A stretch of 64,000 bases of DNA from Prauserella aidingensis (GTDB lineage Bacteria > Actinomycetota > Actinomycetes > Mycobacteriales > Pseudonocardiaceae): assembly GCF_024171865.1 (NCBI RefSeq), contig NZ_JAMTCN010000005.1, positions 1 through 64,000 on the forward strand, written 5' to 3'. A program made the position numbers and the translations under genes. Under the pieces are notes generated by a model. That model did no database searches. It saw nothing but the letters and a program-made list of their open reading frames with translations, and was not told the DNA's origin. Position 1 is the stretch's first letter; each line of letters starts with the position of its first letter. Positions 17,118-28,732 of this stretch are shown here, piece by piece.

Positions 17118-18139
17118 AAGCGATTCAGGTAGTCGGCTATCACGAGAAACTGCAGCCCGCCGAGGTGCCGATGCCGGAGCCCGCCGGGCCCTACGACGTC
17201 GTCGTGAAGATCGGCGGCGCCGGTGTGTGCCGCACGGACATCCACATCCTCGAAGGTCAGTGGGCGGAGAAGTCCGGGGTCACGCTGCCTTACACGATCG
17301 GGCACGAGAACGCGGGGTGGGTGCACGCCGTGGGCAGCGCGGTCACCAACGTGGCGGAGGGCGACAAGGTCATCGTGCACCCGTTGGTGACGTGCGGCCT
17401 GTGCCGAGCCTGCCGATCGGGTGACGACGTCCACTGCGAGCAGAGCCTGTTCCCCGGAATCGACACCCACGGCGGCTACGCGGAGTACCTGAAGACGTCG
17501 GCGCGCAGCGTCGTCAAGATCGACGACTCGCTGGAGCCCGCCGACGTGGCCGCACTCGCCGACGCAGGGTTGACGGCCTACCACGCGGCGGCCAAGGCGT
17601 CCCGGACGTTGCGGCCCGGTGACCGGTGCGTCGTCATCGGCGCCGGGGGACTGGGCCACATCGGAATCCAGGTGCTCAAGGCACTGACCGCGGCGGAACT
17701 GATCGTCGTCGACCGCAACGCCGACGCCGTGAAGCTCGCCGTGTCCATCGGTGCTGACCACGGTGTGGTCGCCGACGGCACGCACGTGGCGCAGGTGCTG
17801 GACCTGACCGGCGGCAACGGAGCGGAGGTCGTCGTCGACTTCGTCGGCGAGGGCGGTGCGACCGCCGAGGGTGTGCGCATGCTGCGTCGCGCGGGTGACT
17901 ATCACGTGGTGGGATATGGCGAGAACATCGACATCCCGACGATCGACATCATCTCGACCGAGATCAATTTCATCGGCAACCTGGTGGGGTCCTACAACGA
18001 CCTGTGCGAGTTGATGGTGTTGGCAGCACAGGGCAAGGTGCGGCTGCACACCAGCAAGTACCCGTTGGAACGCTTCCAGGACGCCATCGACGATCTGGAA
18101 GCGGGCCGCATCCGCGGTCGCGCCATCCTCACCCCCTGA
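17114..18139 (+). CDS. Zinc-dependent alcohol dehydrogenase (MDR), orphan-module copy
   Basis: 341 aa. Catalytic zinc ligands Cys39 (GAGVCRTD) and His64-Glu65 (TIGHENAG), a structural zinc cluster CGLCRACRSGDDVHC, and the NAD fold VIGAGGLGHIGIQ. It should oxidise a short alcohol such as 1- or 2-propanol. It is the same length as the ADH at 20589 and similar throughout (for example [21 protein letters not shown] versus NLVGTYNDL). It overlaps the MIP18 gene by 4 nt. Confidence 0.93.
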   Translation: MKAIQVVGYHEKLQPAEVPMPEPAGPYDVVVKIGGAGVCRTDIHILEGQWAEKSGVTLPYTIGHENAGWVHAVGSAVTNVAEGDKVIVHPLVTCGLCRACRSGDDVHCEQSLFPGIDTHGGYAEYLKTSARSVVKIDDSLEPADVAALADAGLTAYHAAAKASRTLRPGDRCVVIGAGGLGHIGIQVLKALTAAELIVVDRNADAVKLAVSIGADHGVVADGTHVAQVLDLTGGNGAEVVVDFVGEGGATAEGVRMLRRAGDYHVVGYGENIDIPTIDIISTEINFIGNLVGSYNDLCELMVLAAQGKVRLHTSKYPLERFQDAIDDLEAGRIRGRAILTP

Positions 18140-18184
18140 TGCCCTGGGCACTCGAGGCACACACGACGACGAGGAGACCAATCG

Positions 18185-18508
18185 ATGATCTTCATTACCG
18201 CGAAGTTCCGGGTCAAGCCCGAGCACGCCGACCGTTGGCCCGAGATCTCGAAGGCCTTCACCCACGCCACCCGCAGCGAACCCGGCTGTCTGTGGTTCGA
18301 GTGGTCGCGCAGCCTCGAGAACCCGAACGAGTACGTGCTCGTCGAGGCGTTCCGGGACGGTGACGCCGGCGCGGCTCACGTCAACTCCGAGCACTTCAAG
18401 GCCGCGCAGCAGACCCTGCCGCCCTACCTCGCCGAAACTCCGCGGGTCGTCAACACGACCGTCGATCAGGACGACTGGTCGGAACTGGGTGAGATGGCGG
18501 TGAAGTAA
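18185..18508 (+). CDS. Antibiotic biosynthesis monooxygenase (ABM)-domain protein
   Basis: 107 aa ferredoxin-like ABM fold: MIFITAKFRVKPEHADRWPEI, RSEPGCLWFEWSRSLENPNEYVLVEAFRDGDAGAAHVNSEHFKAA. Families with this fold include YgiN-type quinol monooxygenases and haem-degrading enzymes; several act without a cofactor. It is the last gene of the orphan module, 45 nt after the ADH, and has no counterpart in the prm operon tail. Substrate unknown. Confidence 0.85.
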   Translation: MIFITAKFRVKPEHADRWPEISKAFTHATRSEPGCLWFEWSRSLENPNEYVLVEAFRDGDAGAAHVNSEHFKAAQQTLPPYLAETPRVVNTTVDQDDWSELGEMAVK

Positions 18509-18853
18509 CAACCGGGCCCAGGCCCGGCTCTCGGGCACAGCCCGCGCCGGTCGCCGGCCCGGGTCCGGCTCATCGAGGTGGCGGCCAGCAGGGAGGAACC
18601 CGTCGCCCCCGACGGCGACGGGTTCCCCGCCGGCTCGTCGGAGCCGGCGTGTTCTCGCCACACCCGAGCGGGCGAGTATCGAGGAATACCCGGCCGGCCG
18701 CCTGCGAAAACCAGGGCGGAGGCCGGCCGGCCGCACCGTCCTGCGAGGCCCTGGCCGTGGACCGAGACGCCGCGACTCGCCGGTCCACGGCCAGGTCGAC
18801 CGGTGCCGGCCGAAACCGGCCCGGCCGGCTCTTCCCCGGTGGGTGTGCGCGCT
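18509..18853. terminator. Hairpin cluster between convergent operons
   Basis: This 345-nt space has no gene. It holds a series of perfect hairpins: GGAACCCGTCGCC (18595-18607) with 18614-18626 and a 6-nt loop; CGCCGGCTC with GAGCCGGCG at about 18629-18650 (4-nt loop); CTGGCCGTGGACC (18751-18763) with 18782-18794; and further CCGGCC-rich pairs around 18690-18735 and 18805-18830. The position, between the amidohydrolase module (+) and groEL (-), makes them terminators for both sides. Confidence 0.75.
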
Positions 18854-21610
<2,757 letters not shown>

Positions 21611-21614
<4 letters not shown>

Positions 21615-22402
21615 GACACCTCCCGTTTCTCTGCGCTGCGCGGGGTTTCCGCACCGCCGGGGTTCGCTGCCGCCGCCGGCTGTGCCGTGCCCTCCGGGGC
21701 CGCCGTGTCGTCGCCGTACCGCGTCCGCAGCAGTCCGCGGCACCAGCCCGTGTTGCCGTCGATGCTCACCCGCACGGTCTTCGCGAACCGCAATCGCTGC
21801 TCGACCTGCTCCTCGGGAATCGGAGCGCCCGATTCGTCGACGAACAGTGGGGTGTCTGCCGACGCGGGAAGACCCAGTTCCCGGCGTCTCCGCGTGAGGC
21901 TGTCGCGTTCGGCCGACGCGGGGATCTCGCCGAGCGTGGCGTGGGCGAGTGCGTCGATCCGCCAGCCGTCGTCGAGCAGCTTGCGGCACGTGCGTTCCAG
22001 GCACGCCAGGTGCGCTTTGCGGCGGAACGTGCGCCGCAGCTCGTCGAGTTCGCCGACGGCCTGACCCTCGAACGCGTCAGCGAACCCGTCGCGCGCTGCC
22101 ACGCCCGCGTTGATCTCCTCGGCCGCGAAGTGGTCGGTGAGTCTCACCTCGGCCCAGTCGAGCCCGCGTACAGCCACGAGCGCGTCGTAGGCGTCGGCGA
22201 CCATAAGGTAGGCGAAATTCGGCGCGCAGAAGTACGTCGGCAGGCGCAGCCGCACGTCCACGCCCGTGCCCGCGGGCGTGGACAGCACCGTCGCCGCCAG
22301 CACGAACCCGAGCTCGGTGATCGGCCTGCCGAGCTCGGGGTCGTCGACCGTCGCGAGTGCCTCCCACGCGCGTTCGGCCAGGCTCGTCGTCGCCGCCGTC
22401 AT
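21611..22402 (-). CDS. MIP18/DUF59 metal-assembly-type protein of the prm operon
   Basis: 263 aa. DUF59 domain with TVDDPELGRPITELGFV and LPTYFCAPNFAYLMVADAYDA, then RRTFRRKAHLACLERTCRKLL and AKTVRVSIDGNTGWCRGLLRTRYG. It is the paralogue of the protein at 16347. Family members assist Fe-S or other metal centre maturation, so help with the diiron hydroxylase or the reductase Fe-S cluster is plausible but not shown. It overlaps genes on both sides by 4 nt. Confidence 0.88.
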
Positions 22403-23439
22403 GCCGGCACCGCCGGAGCCGAGCCGACCGCCTCGGTGCTGTCGGCGACCTCGTCGGGAACCGCGGCCTCGCGCGGCACCTCGATGTCGTACAGGTTCGC
22501 CGCGTTCACGCCGAGGATCTTGCGCTTGACGTCCGGAGTGAGCGTGCCGTACTCGCCCTGCATGTCCTCGGGCACCTGGAAGTCGACGAACTTCTCGATC
22601 AGCCACTTCGGGTGCCAGATGGCGTAGTCGCTCGCGAACGTGATGCGGTTCTCGTCCAGCCAGTACAGCAGTTCCATGATGATCTGGGCGAAGTACCGCG
22701 GCCGCGAGTGGATGAACGGCATCGCGACGGCGAGTCCGCCGTAGACGTTCGGCTCCTGGGTGGCGATCCAGCAGAAGTCCTCGAGCCGCGGCAGGCCGAC
22801 GTGCTCGATGATGAAGTTCAACTCGGGGAAAGCGGTGGCGACGTCGTCCACATCGGCGACGTCGAACGCGTCGCGGTTGAGCGGGTAGATCGTCGGTCCC
22901 TTGTGGACGTGGATGTTGCGGATGCCCAGTTCCCGGCATTTCTCCAGGTACCGGTATGACCAGTCGTCGGTGAGCTTCCAGCCCTTCGAATCGCCCTTCC
23001 ACTCGGCCGTGTACAGCTTCACGCCGCGCAGCTTCCACCGCTGCGTGAGCCGCTCCAGCGCCTCGAGGCCGGCCTCGCCGTCCCTCGGATCCCACGCGCC
23101 GTTGACGATGAACTTGTCCGGGTACCGTTCGGCCAGGAGACCGTCCTGTTCGGTCGTGTTGAACCCGTTGGTGAAGAAGTCCGTCAGGTAGGTCGGCTGG
23201 AAGATCGCCTTGTCGACGTAGCCGTCCTCGAACAGATCCTTCATCAGGGTGGCTTCGCCGTACTTCTCGAACTTCTCCAACGGCCACACCCACTCCTCGG
23301 GGGAAAGGTTGCGGTGATAGTCGTAGAAGCACTCGATGAAACCCTTGCCGTAACGGTTCGCCTGGTTCTCCGGGCTGCCGTCCCAGAGATGCACGTGGCT
23401 GTCGACGATGAAGTAGCTCTCGCCGTCCTTGGTGTACAT
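22399..23439 (-). CDS. Amidohydrolase-2 family protein of the prm operon
   Basis: 346 aa. MYTKDGESYFIVDSHVHLWDGSPENQ has the HxH metal motif, LRGVKLYTAEWKGDSKGWKL and FIIEHVGLPRLEDFCWIA follow, and ITFASDYAIWHPKWLIEKF carries the late Asp. This family member is found after the monooxygenase genes in prm/mim operons; its true reaction is not known and an assembly role has been considered. ATG 23439 with GGGAG is preferred to a GTG two codons upstream. Confidence 0.92.
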   Translation of the reverse strand: MYTKDGESYFIVDSHVHLWDGSPENQANRYGKGFIECFYDYHRNLSPEEWVWPLEKFEKYGEATLMKDLFEDGYVDKAIFQPTYLTDFFTNGFNTTEQDGLLAERYPDKFIVNGAWDPRDGEAGLEALERLTQRWKLRGVKLYTAEWKGDSKGWKLTDDWSYRYLEKCRELGIRNIHVHKGPTIYPLNRDAFDVADVDDVATAFPELNFIIEHVGLPRLEDFCWIATQEPNVYGGLAVAMPFIHSRPRYFAQIIMELLYWLDENRITFASDYAIWHPKWLIEKFVDFQVPEDMQGEYGTLTPDVKRKILGVNAANLYDIEVPREAAVPDEVADSTEAVGSAPAVPA

Positions 23440-23469
23440 GGGCACTGCTCCCTTGCGTGTCGCGGTGGT

Positions 23470-23525
23470 GGAGGCGCCGGGCCCGGCCAGCCGAGCCGCC
23501 CGTGCCTGTCGAACCCGGCGCCTCC
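23470..23525. repeat. Intercistronic hairpin prmD|amidohydrolase
   Basis: GGAGGCGCCGGG (23470-23481) pairs perfectly with CCCGGCGCCTCC (23514-23525) over 12 bp with a 32-nt loop in the gap between the coupling-protein gene and the amidohydrolase gene. It could set the level of the downstream accessory genes relative to prmABCD. Confidence 0.6.
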
Positions 23526-23541
23526 GGTTCTCCCGCCGGCG

Positions 23542-23919
23542 TTACCGCACCGGTCGGAGGTCGAAGTCCAGGTACTCGGCGGCGTCCTCGGGATTGGCGA
23601 ACAGGATCGTCCGGTCGTCGAGGTGGATCATGCGCCCGTAGTGGGTCGACATGCTCTCCTCGAACTCGGCCTGGTCGAACCAGCCGTCCTCCTCGCCCGC
23701 GGCTTCGTCGATCTCGGAGTAGACGACGTCGACGCGGCCCTCGGCGTCGATGCGGATCATCGAGGGCAACGGAGTGACGGTGACGTTGTCCTTGCCACGC
23801 ATCACCTCCGCGATGACCTCGCCCACCTGGTTGTTCATCAGCGTGTAGCCGCACATGCCGGAGGCGGTGTTGTTCGACTCGAAACTCGGCGTCGGCGTGC
23901 TGGCGCTCGTGGTGGTCAC
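23542..23919 (-). CDS. prmD: Propane monooxygenase coupling/regulatory protein (MmoB/DmpM family)
   Basis: 125 aa. SGMCGYTLMNNQVGEVIAEVMRGKDNVTVTPLPSMIRIDAEGRVDVVYSEIDEAAG is the MmoB/DmpM fold, a cofactor-free effector that binds the hydroxylase and couples electron transfer to substrate oxidation. A C-terminal segment HYGRMIHLDDRTILFANPEDAAEYLDFDL is typical for soluble propane-type enzymes. The GTG start overlaps the beta-subunit stop by 4 nt. Gene symbol follows the prm nomenclature. Confidence 0.92.
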   Translation of the reverse strand: MTTTSASTPTPSFESNNTASGMCGYTLMNNQVGEVIAEVMRGKDNVTVTPLPSMIRIDAEGRVDVVYSEIDEAAGEEDGWFDQAEFEESMSTHYGRMIHLDDRTILFANPEDAAEYLDFDLRPVR

Positions 23920-25106
23920 TGGTTCAACTCCTTCGGGTTGCGCAGGCCGAGCTCGGCCAGGATTCCGCCGAACCGGCTCTTGGCTCGGTCGAGTGCGTCC
24001 TCGAATCGCGGCGGTTTCGCGTCCGGCTGCGACCACAGCGGCTGCAGTGTGCGCGCGGCGGCCAGGCACCGCGGAACCCACGCCTCGAGCCACGACTGCA
24101 TCGTCCGCGTGTTGTGCTCGGCGAACTCCTTGTCGGCCACCAGCGGCTGGAACAGTGCCTTGGTGTAGCGCAGGTCGCGCTCGGCGTAGTCGTACTCGGC
24201 GGCGCCGATGAGCGTCGGCGTGACGAAGTCGCCGTTGCCGGGGGCGGCCTGCTGGACGAGGTTGCTGCGGAACAGCTCACCGACCAGTGGCTCGAACACC
24301 ACGTTGGCGGCGAAGAGCGCCTCCGCCCAGTCCCAGGTGGACGTCAGCTGCTCCGCGACGCCGCGCACGCCCTGCCACGCCGGGTCCTCCTGCCACGTCC
24401 GCAGGTGGGCCTCGCCGTCGAACTCGGCGATCTCCTCCGACAGCGTCAGGTTGTACAGCGCCAGGTCCTGTGCGGAGCGGATCCGGTGCATACTGTTCAC
24501 CGAGATCGCCGTGTTGTGCATGTTGGTCGGGCCCCTGCGGTTGGCGTTGGCGAACAGGTACAACCCGAGTCCGTGGTCGACGTGCATCCACGCACCGACG
24601 TGCTGCGCCACGAACTGCACCCAGTTCGGATTCCACTGGTCGAACGCCTTGCTCTGCCTCGCGGCGTCGACGTTCTGGTTGAGTTGGCGCACCACGTTGG
24701 AGTTGTTGCGGTAGATGCTCTGTTCCCACTCCTCGTTGGGATCGCGGAACTCGTGCCAGCCGTGGGCGGGCCACTCGTAGCCCTGGCCGCCGGAACCCGG
24801 GTAGCGTTTCGGTTCCGGACGGTCGCTGCCCCACGCCTTGAGCACGGTCCACTCGAGCGGATAGCCGCCCTTGCCGTCGGCGAAGCCGTACAGCCAGCCC
24901 TGCGACAGGTAGTGCCGCGGATCGGGCTGCACCTCGACGGTGACGTCCTCGTAGTGGCTCTGCTTGCGCTTACGCGGGATGAAGTAGTTGAACCGTCGCA
25001 GGTTCGAATCAGGGAACTCGCGTGCGCCCGCCTCGGCGTCGGTGAACACCGGTTTCGGCACGCTGCGCTCGGTCTGCGTCGGGACTGGTTCCTGGGTAGC
25101 CGTCAT
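23916..25106 (-). CDS. prmC: Propane monooxygenase hydroxylase small (beta) subunit
   Basis: 396 aa. RRFNYFIPRKRKQSHYEDVTVEVQPDPRHYL, AWGSDRPEPKRYPGSGGQGYEWPAHGWHEFRDPNEEWEQSIYRNNSNVVRQ and YDYAERDLRYTKALFQPLVADKEFAEHN are beta-subunit blocks of soluble diiron monooxygenases. It has no complete diiron ligand set and serves structurally in the (alpha-beta)2 hydroxylase. MTATQEP at 25106 is the natural start; upstream residues are Arg-rich and not family-like. Confidence 0.93.
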   Translation of the reverse strand: MTATQEPVPTQTERSVPKPVFTDAEAGAREFPDSNLRRFNYFIPRKRKQSHYEDVTVEVQPDPRHYLSQGWLYGFADGKGGYPLEWTVLKAWGSDRPEPKRYPGSGGQGYEWPAHGWHEFRDPNEEWEQSIYRNNSNVVRQLNQNVDAARQSKAFDQWNPNWVQFVAQHVGAWMHVDHGLGLYLFANANRRGPTNMHNTAISVNSMHRIRSAQDLALYNLTLSEEIAEFDGEAHLRTWQEDPAWQGVRGVAEQLTSTWDWAEALFAANVVFEPLVGELFRSNLVQQAAPGNGDFVTPTLIGAAEYDYAERDLRYTKALFQPLVADKEFAEHNTRTMQSWLEAWVPRCLAAARTLQPLWSQPDAKPPRFEDALDRAKSRFGGILAELGLRNPKELNQ

Positions 25107-25133
25107 CACGGTTCCTTCGTCTCGTTCGGCGCC

Positions 25134-25164
25134 GGTGAGACCGGGTTGCAAGCCCGGTCTCACC
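25134..25164. repeat. Intercistronic hairpin prmB|prmC (spans the prmB stop)
   Basis: GGTGAGACCGGG (25134-25145) pairs perfectly with CCCGGTCTCACC (25153-25164) around a 7-nt loop. The hairpin includes the stop codon of the reductase gene (25160-25162), so translation of the end of prmB would disturb it. Confidence 0.65.
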
Positions 25165-26197
25165 CGTCGTCGCCGGTGGTCGTGAACTTGTCGTAGAAGA
25201 CCCGTTTCTCGTCGACGCCGAGAGCGGGAAGCAGCTCGACCGCCGCCTCCACCATCGGTGGCGGCCCGCACACGTAGGCGTCCACACCGGACAGGTCGGT
25301 TTCCGAAGTGCGCACCACGTCGGTGATCAACCCGGTGGCACCCGCCCACGCGCCGTTCGCAGCGTCCGACAGTGCGGGCACGTACCGGAACCGCGGCAGC
25401 CGCATCTCGAGCTCGCGGAGTTCGTCGTCGAAACACAGATCACGATCGGTCCGCGCGCCGTAGTAGAACGTCGCGGGCCGATCGACGCCGCGCTCGGCCA
25501 TCGACCGCAGCAGCGACAGGATCGGTGCCATCCCTGCACCGCCGCCGACGAACAGCAGCGGCGCGTCCCGCCCGTCTCGCAGGGTGAAGACCCCGAACGG
25601 GCCGGTGATCTCCAGCCGGTCGCCCGGCTGCACCTTGGTGTCGAGGTACTCGGAGAACAGCCCGCCCGGGTACACCTTGATGACGAACTCGAGCGTGCCG
25701 TCGGCCGTCGACGTGTTCGCCATCGAGAACGAACGGGTCTCGTCGGTACCGGGTACGGCGAAGTCGACGTACTGGCCGGGGAAGAACCGAAGCTCCTCCG
25801 GTTCGATCAGCCGCACCACGAGCCGGCGCATGTCGTGGGTGACGTTGTCGTTCGACACCACCCCGACCGTCGCGGACCGGATCGGCAGCCCCGATCGGAT
25901 CATCTCCTCGTCGTAGTTGAGCAGCTCGATGGTCAGGTCCTCGTATGGGTGCGCGCGGCACAGGAGCGTGTAGCCCTCCTCGGCCTCGAAATCCGGAAGC
26001 GCGAACGTGGAGTACCTGTCGTGCTCGAGGTCGTCACCGTCCAGGACGAACGACTTGCACGACCCGCACTGGCCCTCCTTGCAACCGTGCATCAGCATCA
26101 CGCCCTGCTCGGCGGCCGCGCGCAGGATCGTCTGATCCTCCTCGACCTCGACCTCGATCCCGACCGGCTCGAACCGCACCCGGTGCTTCTCGGTCAT
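25160..26197 (-). CDS. prmB: Propane monooxygenase reductase (2Fe-2S, FAD, NADH)
   Basis: 345 aa. N-terminal plant-type ferredoxin with ligands Cys39, Cys44, Cys47 and Cys80 (HGCKEGQCGSCKSF, TLLC). Then the FAD domain with RSFSMANTS and VYPGGLFSEYLD, and the NAD domain with LLFVGGGAGMAPILSLLRSM and YVCGPPPMVEA. It passes electrons from NADH to the diiron hydroxylase. Start ATG 26197 follows GAGGTGAG. A strong hairpin separates it from prmA. Confidence 0.94.
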   Translation of the reverse strand: MTEKHRVRFEPVGIEVEVEEDQTILRAAAEQGVMLMHGCKEGQCGSCKSFVLDGDDLEHDRYSTFALPDFEAEEGYTLLCRAHPYEDLTIELLNYDEEMIRSGLPIRSATVGVVSNDNVTHDMRRLVVRLIEPEELRFFPGQYVDFAVPGTDETRSFSMANTSTADGTLEFVIKVYPGGLFSEYLDTKVQPGDRLEITGPFGVFTLRDGRDAPLLFVGGGAGMAPILSLLRSMAERGVDRPATFYYGARTDRDLCFDDELRELEMRLPRFRYVPALSDAANGAWAGATGLITDVVRTSETDLSGVDAYVCGPPPMVEAAVELLPALGVDEKRVFYDKFTTTGDDG

Positions 26198-26243
26198 GCT
26201 CACCTCACCTTCGTCGCTGACTCGCGTGAACCGGACGGCGCCG

Positions 26244-26274
26244 GCGCGGGGCGGGTCCGTAGCCCGCCCCGCGC
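26244..26274. repeat. Intercistronic hairpin prmA|prmB
   Basis: GCGCGGGGCGGG (26244-26255) pairs perfectly with CCCGCCCCGCGC (26263-26274) with a 7-nt loop, in the 105-nt gap after prmA. It is the strongest of the hairpins in this operon and could protect the prmA message or partly terminate. Confidence 0.7.
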
Positions 26275-26302
26275 GGCCCCCTCGCTCCGGCGCGCGAGCG
26301 CT

Positions 26303-27952
26303 TCACTCGGCGGGCGCAGGCCTACCGGCCGGGCCCTGCCGGACGTAGTCGGAGTGGAAGGCCTGCCGCTCGGAATCGGTCATCTCATTGAGGCTGACGT
26401 TCGGGCTCGGGAACGGCGGGCACCGGCGAAGGTGGTCGAGCGTCCACATCTTCTTCGGATCGAGGTCGAGATGCGGCTGCGCCACCAGGGTCTCGCCGTC
26501 GTCGCGGACATAACCCATGTCCTTGACGATGTCGGCGAAGTTCCAGTTGTGGTACAGCGTTTCCCATTCGCGAGCACCGGTGAGCTTGCCCATGTTCGGT
26601 GTCTGCCTGCCCTCGTAGGTGTCCCGGAACGCGACCGCGTCGGTCCAGTGACAACCCTCGGAGCAGTACGTGCGCCACTGTCCGTCCACTTCGTCCATGA
26701 CCATGTCCTGCCGGATCAGGCACGGCACCATGCACGTCCAGCAGCGGTGCGGGTAGACGTAGTCGACGTCCTCGAAGGCGATGGGCTTGTGCCCGTTCGG
26801 CACCGAGAGCCGGTTGTAGTTCTCCCACCAGGCGCCGTACTTGTCGTACCAGCCCGGGTACTTGTGCTCGAACCACTCGAAGTCCTCGTCGGTCATCGGG
26901 TCGATGCGCCAGTAGTTGGCGATCCAGCCGGTGGCGAAGAATTGGGCGACCTCGTGCACGTACCCCTTGTTCCAGATGCGATTCCACGACTCCTCGACGA
27001 GGTCGTGGGGGATCGTCAGTCCGTACTTCTCGAGCGGGACGAGGTAGCTGCGGTAGTAGTCGTCGTAGATCCAGCGCCGCCACATCTCGGCGTAGCTCTC
27101 GCGGTCCTTGCGGCGATCCTTCGTGCCGTACTCGATGAACGTGCCGATCGCGGCGTCGACGACGCAGTGGTTGTTCCACCACGCGTACCGCAGATCCCGT
27201 TCGAGTAGCTGATGGTTGCTCTCGTCGGACAGCGCCATGAGCAGCGTGGCGTAGCCGTTGCTGATGTGGCGCGACTCGTCCGACTGCACCGAGTGGAACA
27301 CCGTCGGTAGCAGGTAGTCACCGTTGGCGGCCGCCTCGCCGGGCATGGCCACGAACAGGGTGTTGGTGAACGCCGTCTCGGCGACGATCGTCAGATAGAC
27401 GCTGGCCGCGGTAATCGCGTCACCGGTGATGAAGCCTTCCGCGAACTGCCTGCCGATCGTGCCTGCGTAGTCGTTCTGGAAGTTGCGCAGGCTCGAGTTG
27501 AATCCGGCGGGGTCGATGTAGTTGTTCATGTACAGGCGCTTGAGGTTCTGCTGGATCGTCGAGTGCCTGACCTCGTCGATCATCTGGATCGCCTGGCCGT
27601 TGTGCAGCTCGGGATTCGGCACCGTGCGGAACAGCAACGGCATCGCCCGTGCCGCCGAGATCTCGGGCAGCGGAATGATCGACAGGAACAGCTTCTGCCA
27701 TTCCATCCACCGCGGTTGGACCTGGCGGAACATGTTGCCGCGAATCGCGCCGTCCTGTGCGCCGTAGACGCGATGGTCCTTCTCCTCCTCCATGGGGAAG
27801 TACGAGCGCAGGACCTGCTTGAGCGGGTCCTTCTTCTTCGCCTTGGAGAACGTGTAATCGGTGCCGTACTGCGAGACCGGTTCGTGGTAGGCCGGTTCCC
27901 ACGACAGCTCCTGAATCTTCTCGTGTGCTTTCGCCACACTCTGGCGAGTCAT
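26303..27952 (-). CDS. prmA: Propane monooxygenase hydroxylase large (alpha) subunit
   Basis: 549 aa. The diiron ligands line up with soluble methane monooxygenase by spacing: Glu97, Glu127-x2-His130 (IDEVRH), Glu192 and Glu226-x2-His229 (SDESRH); gaps of 30, 65 and 34 residues equal those between sMMO Glu114, 144, 209 and 243. It hydroxylates propane (and often other small alkanes, acetone or phenol in relatives). [16 protein letters not shown] is the start. It is first in an eight-gene operon. Upstream, a GTCTCA-ATT-TGAGAC palindrome lies 154 nt from the ATG. Confidence 0.95.
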   Translation of the reverse strand: MTRQSVAKAHEKIQELSWEPAYHEPVSQYGTDYTFSKAKKKDPLKQVLRSYFPMEEEKDHRVYGAQDGAIRGNMFRQVQPRWMEWQKLFLSIIPLPEISAARAMPLLFRTVPNPELHNGQAIQMIDEVRHSTIQQNLKRLYMNNYIDPAGFNSSLRNFQNDYAGTIGRQFAEGFITGDAITAASVYLTIVAETAFTNTLFVAMPGEAAANGDYLLPTVFHSVQSDESRHISNGYATLLMALSDESNHQLLERDLRYAWWNNHCVVDAAIGTFIEYGTKDRRKDRESYAEMWRRWIYDDYYRSYLVPLEKYGLTIPHDLVEESWNRIWNKGYVHEVAQFFATGWIANYWRIDPMTDEDFEWFEHKYPGWYDKYGAWWENYNRLSVPNGHKPIAFEDVDYVYPHRCWTCMVPCLIRQDMVMDEVDGQWRTYCSEGCHWTDAVAFRDTYEGRQTPNMGKLTGAREWETLYHNWNFADIVKDMGYVRDDGETLVAQPHLDLDPKKMWTLDHLRRCPPFPSPNVSLNEMTDSERQAFHSDYVRQGPAGRPAPAE

Positions 27953-28105
27953 GGTCACTCCTTCCCGCCGCCTGCGGCGGCGGTACGGGGAATGGTTCGC
28001 TGGCAGCCGGTGGCCCCCGGCCCTGTCCACCGAGGTGGGCGGGGCCGACGCGGCAGGGACGACTGGCTGTGACTCCCATTACATGGCCGGCGGGTGCGGC
28101 GTGCG

Positions 28106-28120
28106 GTCTCAATTTGAGAC
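28106..28120. promoter_or_regulatory. Operator-like palindrome upstream of prmA
   Basis: GTCTCA-ATT-TGAGAC: perfect 6-bp arms, 3-bp spacer, and a 15-base match with the site before regulator 2 (28612-28626). Probable binding site for the AcoR/MimR-like activator(s). The stretch 28121-28313 beyond it holds no gene; TACCGGTACC-like short repeats occur there. Confidence 0.75.
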
Positions 28121-28313
28121 GAAGTTCGACCACCGGTTATCGAAACGGCCCGGGGTCGAACACGAAAGGCATTGTCGGAATCGACTGCGGTGTCGCTTGT
28201 GGGTGATACGGCACCCATTTCCGGTACTGGCGTCCCATCTATTACCGGTACCGTCGCGAATCGCGGGCCCGTGCGTTGTCACCGAGCCGCGGTGACCACC
28301 CGGCGAGCGGGCC

Positions 28314-28577
28314 TCATTCGCCGTTCGGCTCGTCACCGTGCAGGTCGCCGGGCTCGTCGAGCAGCGCCGCGCGAAGCTCGGCGAGCTCGCGTTGCGTTTC
28401 GCGCCCGATCCTTGAATCGCCGTCAGCCGATGGGGTGATTCCCAGTGCCCGCAACAGTTCGGCGGCGGGCACACCGGGGTCGCCCGCCTCGCCGAGTTCG
28501 GGATGCAGGCCTTGCTCGGCGAGGTGGGAGAAGACCACGTTGACAACGGTCCACGGGCTGTAAGTCTCCTCGCTCAT
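28314..28577 (-). CDS. Small conserved-looking protein between prm operon and its regulator
   Basis: 87 aa. SPWTVVNVVFSHLAEQGLHPELGEAGDPGVPAAELLRALGITPSAD looks like a small helical domain; the rest is acidic and helical (RETQRELAELRAALLDE). Not assignable to a function. Frame and composition look coding, and it is divergent from regulator 2 with the GTCTCA palindrome in the shared promoter, so it is probably in the same regulon. Start ATG 28577. Could modulate the activator or the enzyme; this is conjecture. Confidence 0.65.
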   Translation of the reverse strand: MSEETYSPWTVVNVVFSHLAEQGLHPELGEAGDPGVPAAELLRALGITPSADGDSRIGRETQRELAELRAALLDEPGDLHGDEPNGE

Positions 28578-28611
28578 GCGCCCATGACACGCCCGCGTGA
28601 AGCTCCGGGTG

Positions 28612-28626
28612 GTCTCAATTTGAGAC
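28612..28626. promoter_or_regulatory. Operator-like palindrome upstream of regulator 2
   Basis: GTCTCA-ATT-TGAGAC, identical in all 15 positions to the site upstream of prmA. It lies between the 87-aa gene (-) and regulator 2 (+), 107 nt before the regulator start, so it may serve autoregulation. Confidence 0.75.
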
Positions 28627-28732
28627 ACCGCAGGTGCCGTGTCGGGCTTACCGTGAGGAGTCGGGTACGTGGTCCGGAGCGTCGGAACACGTCGCCCCGG
28701 AAGGTCGCAATGGAGCGGTCGTGGAGGCACCG

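Noticed and set aside
28090-28130. Sigma-54 (-24/-12) promoter at prmA
   Set aside because: No GG-N10-GC pair of the right form was found and both neighbouring activators lack GAFTGA.
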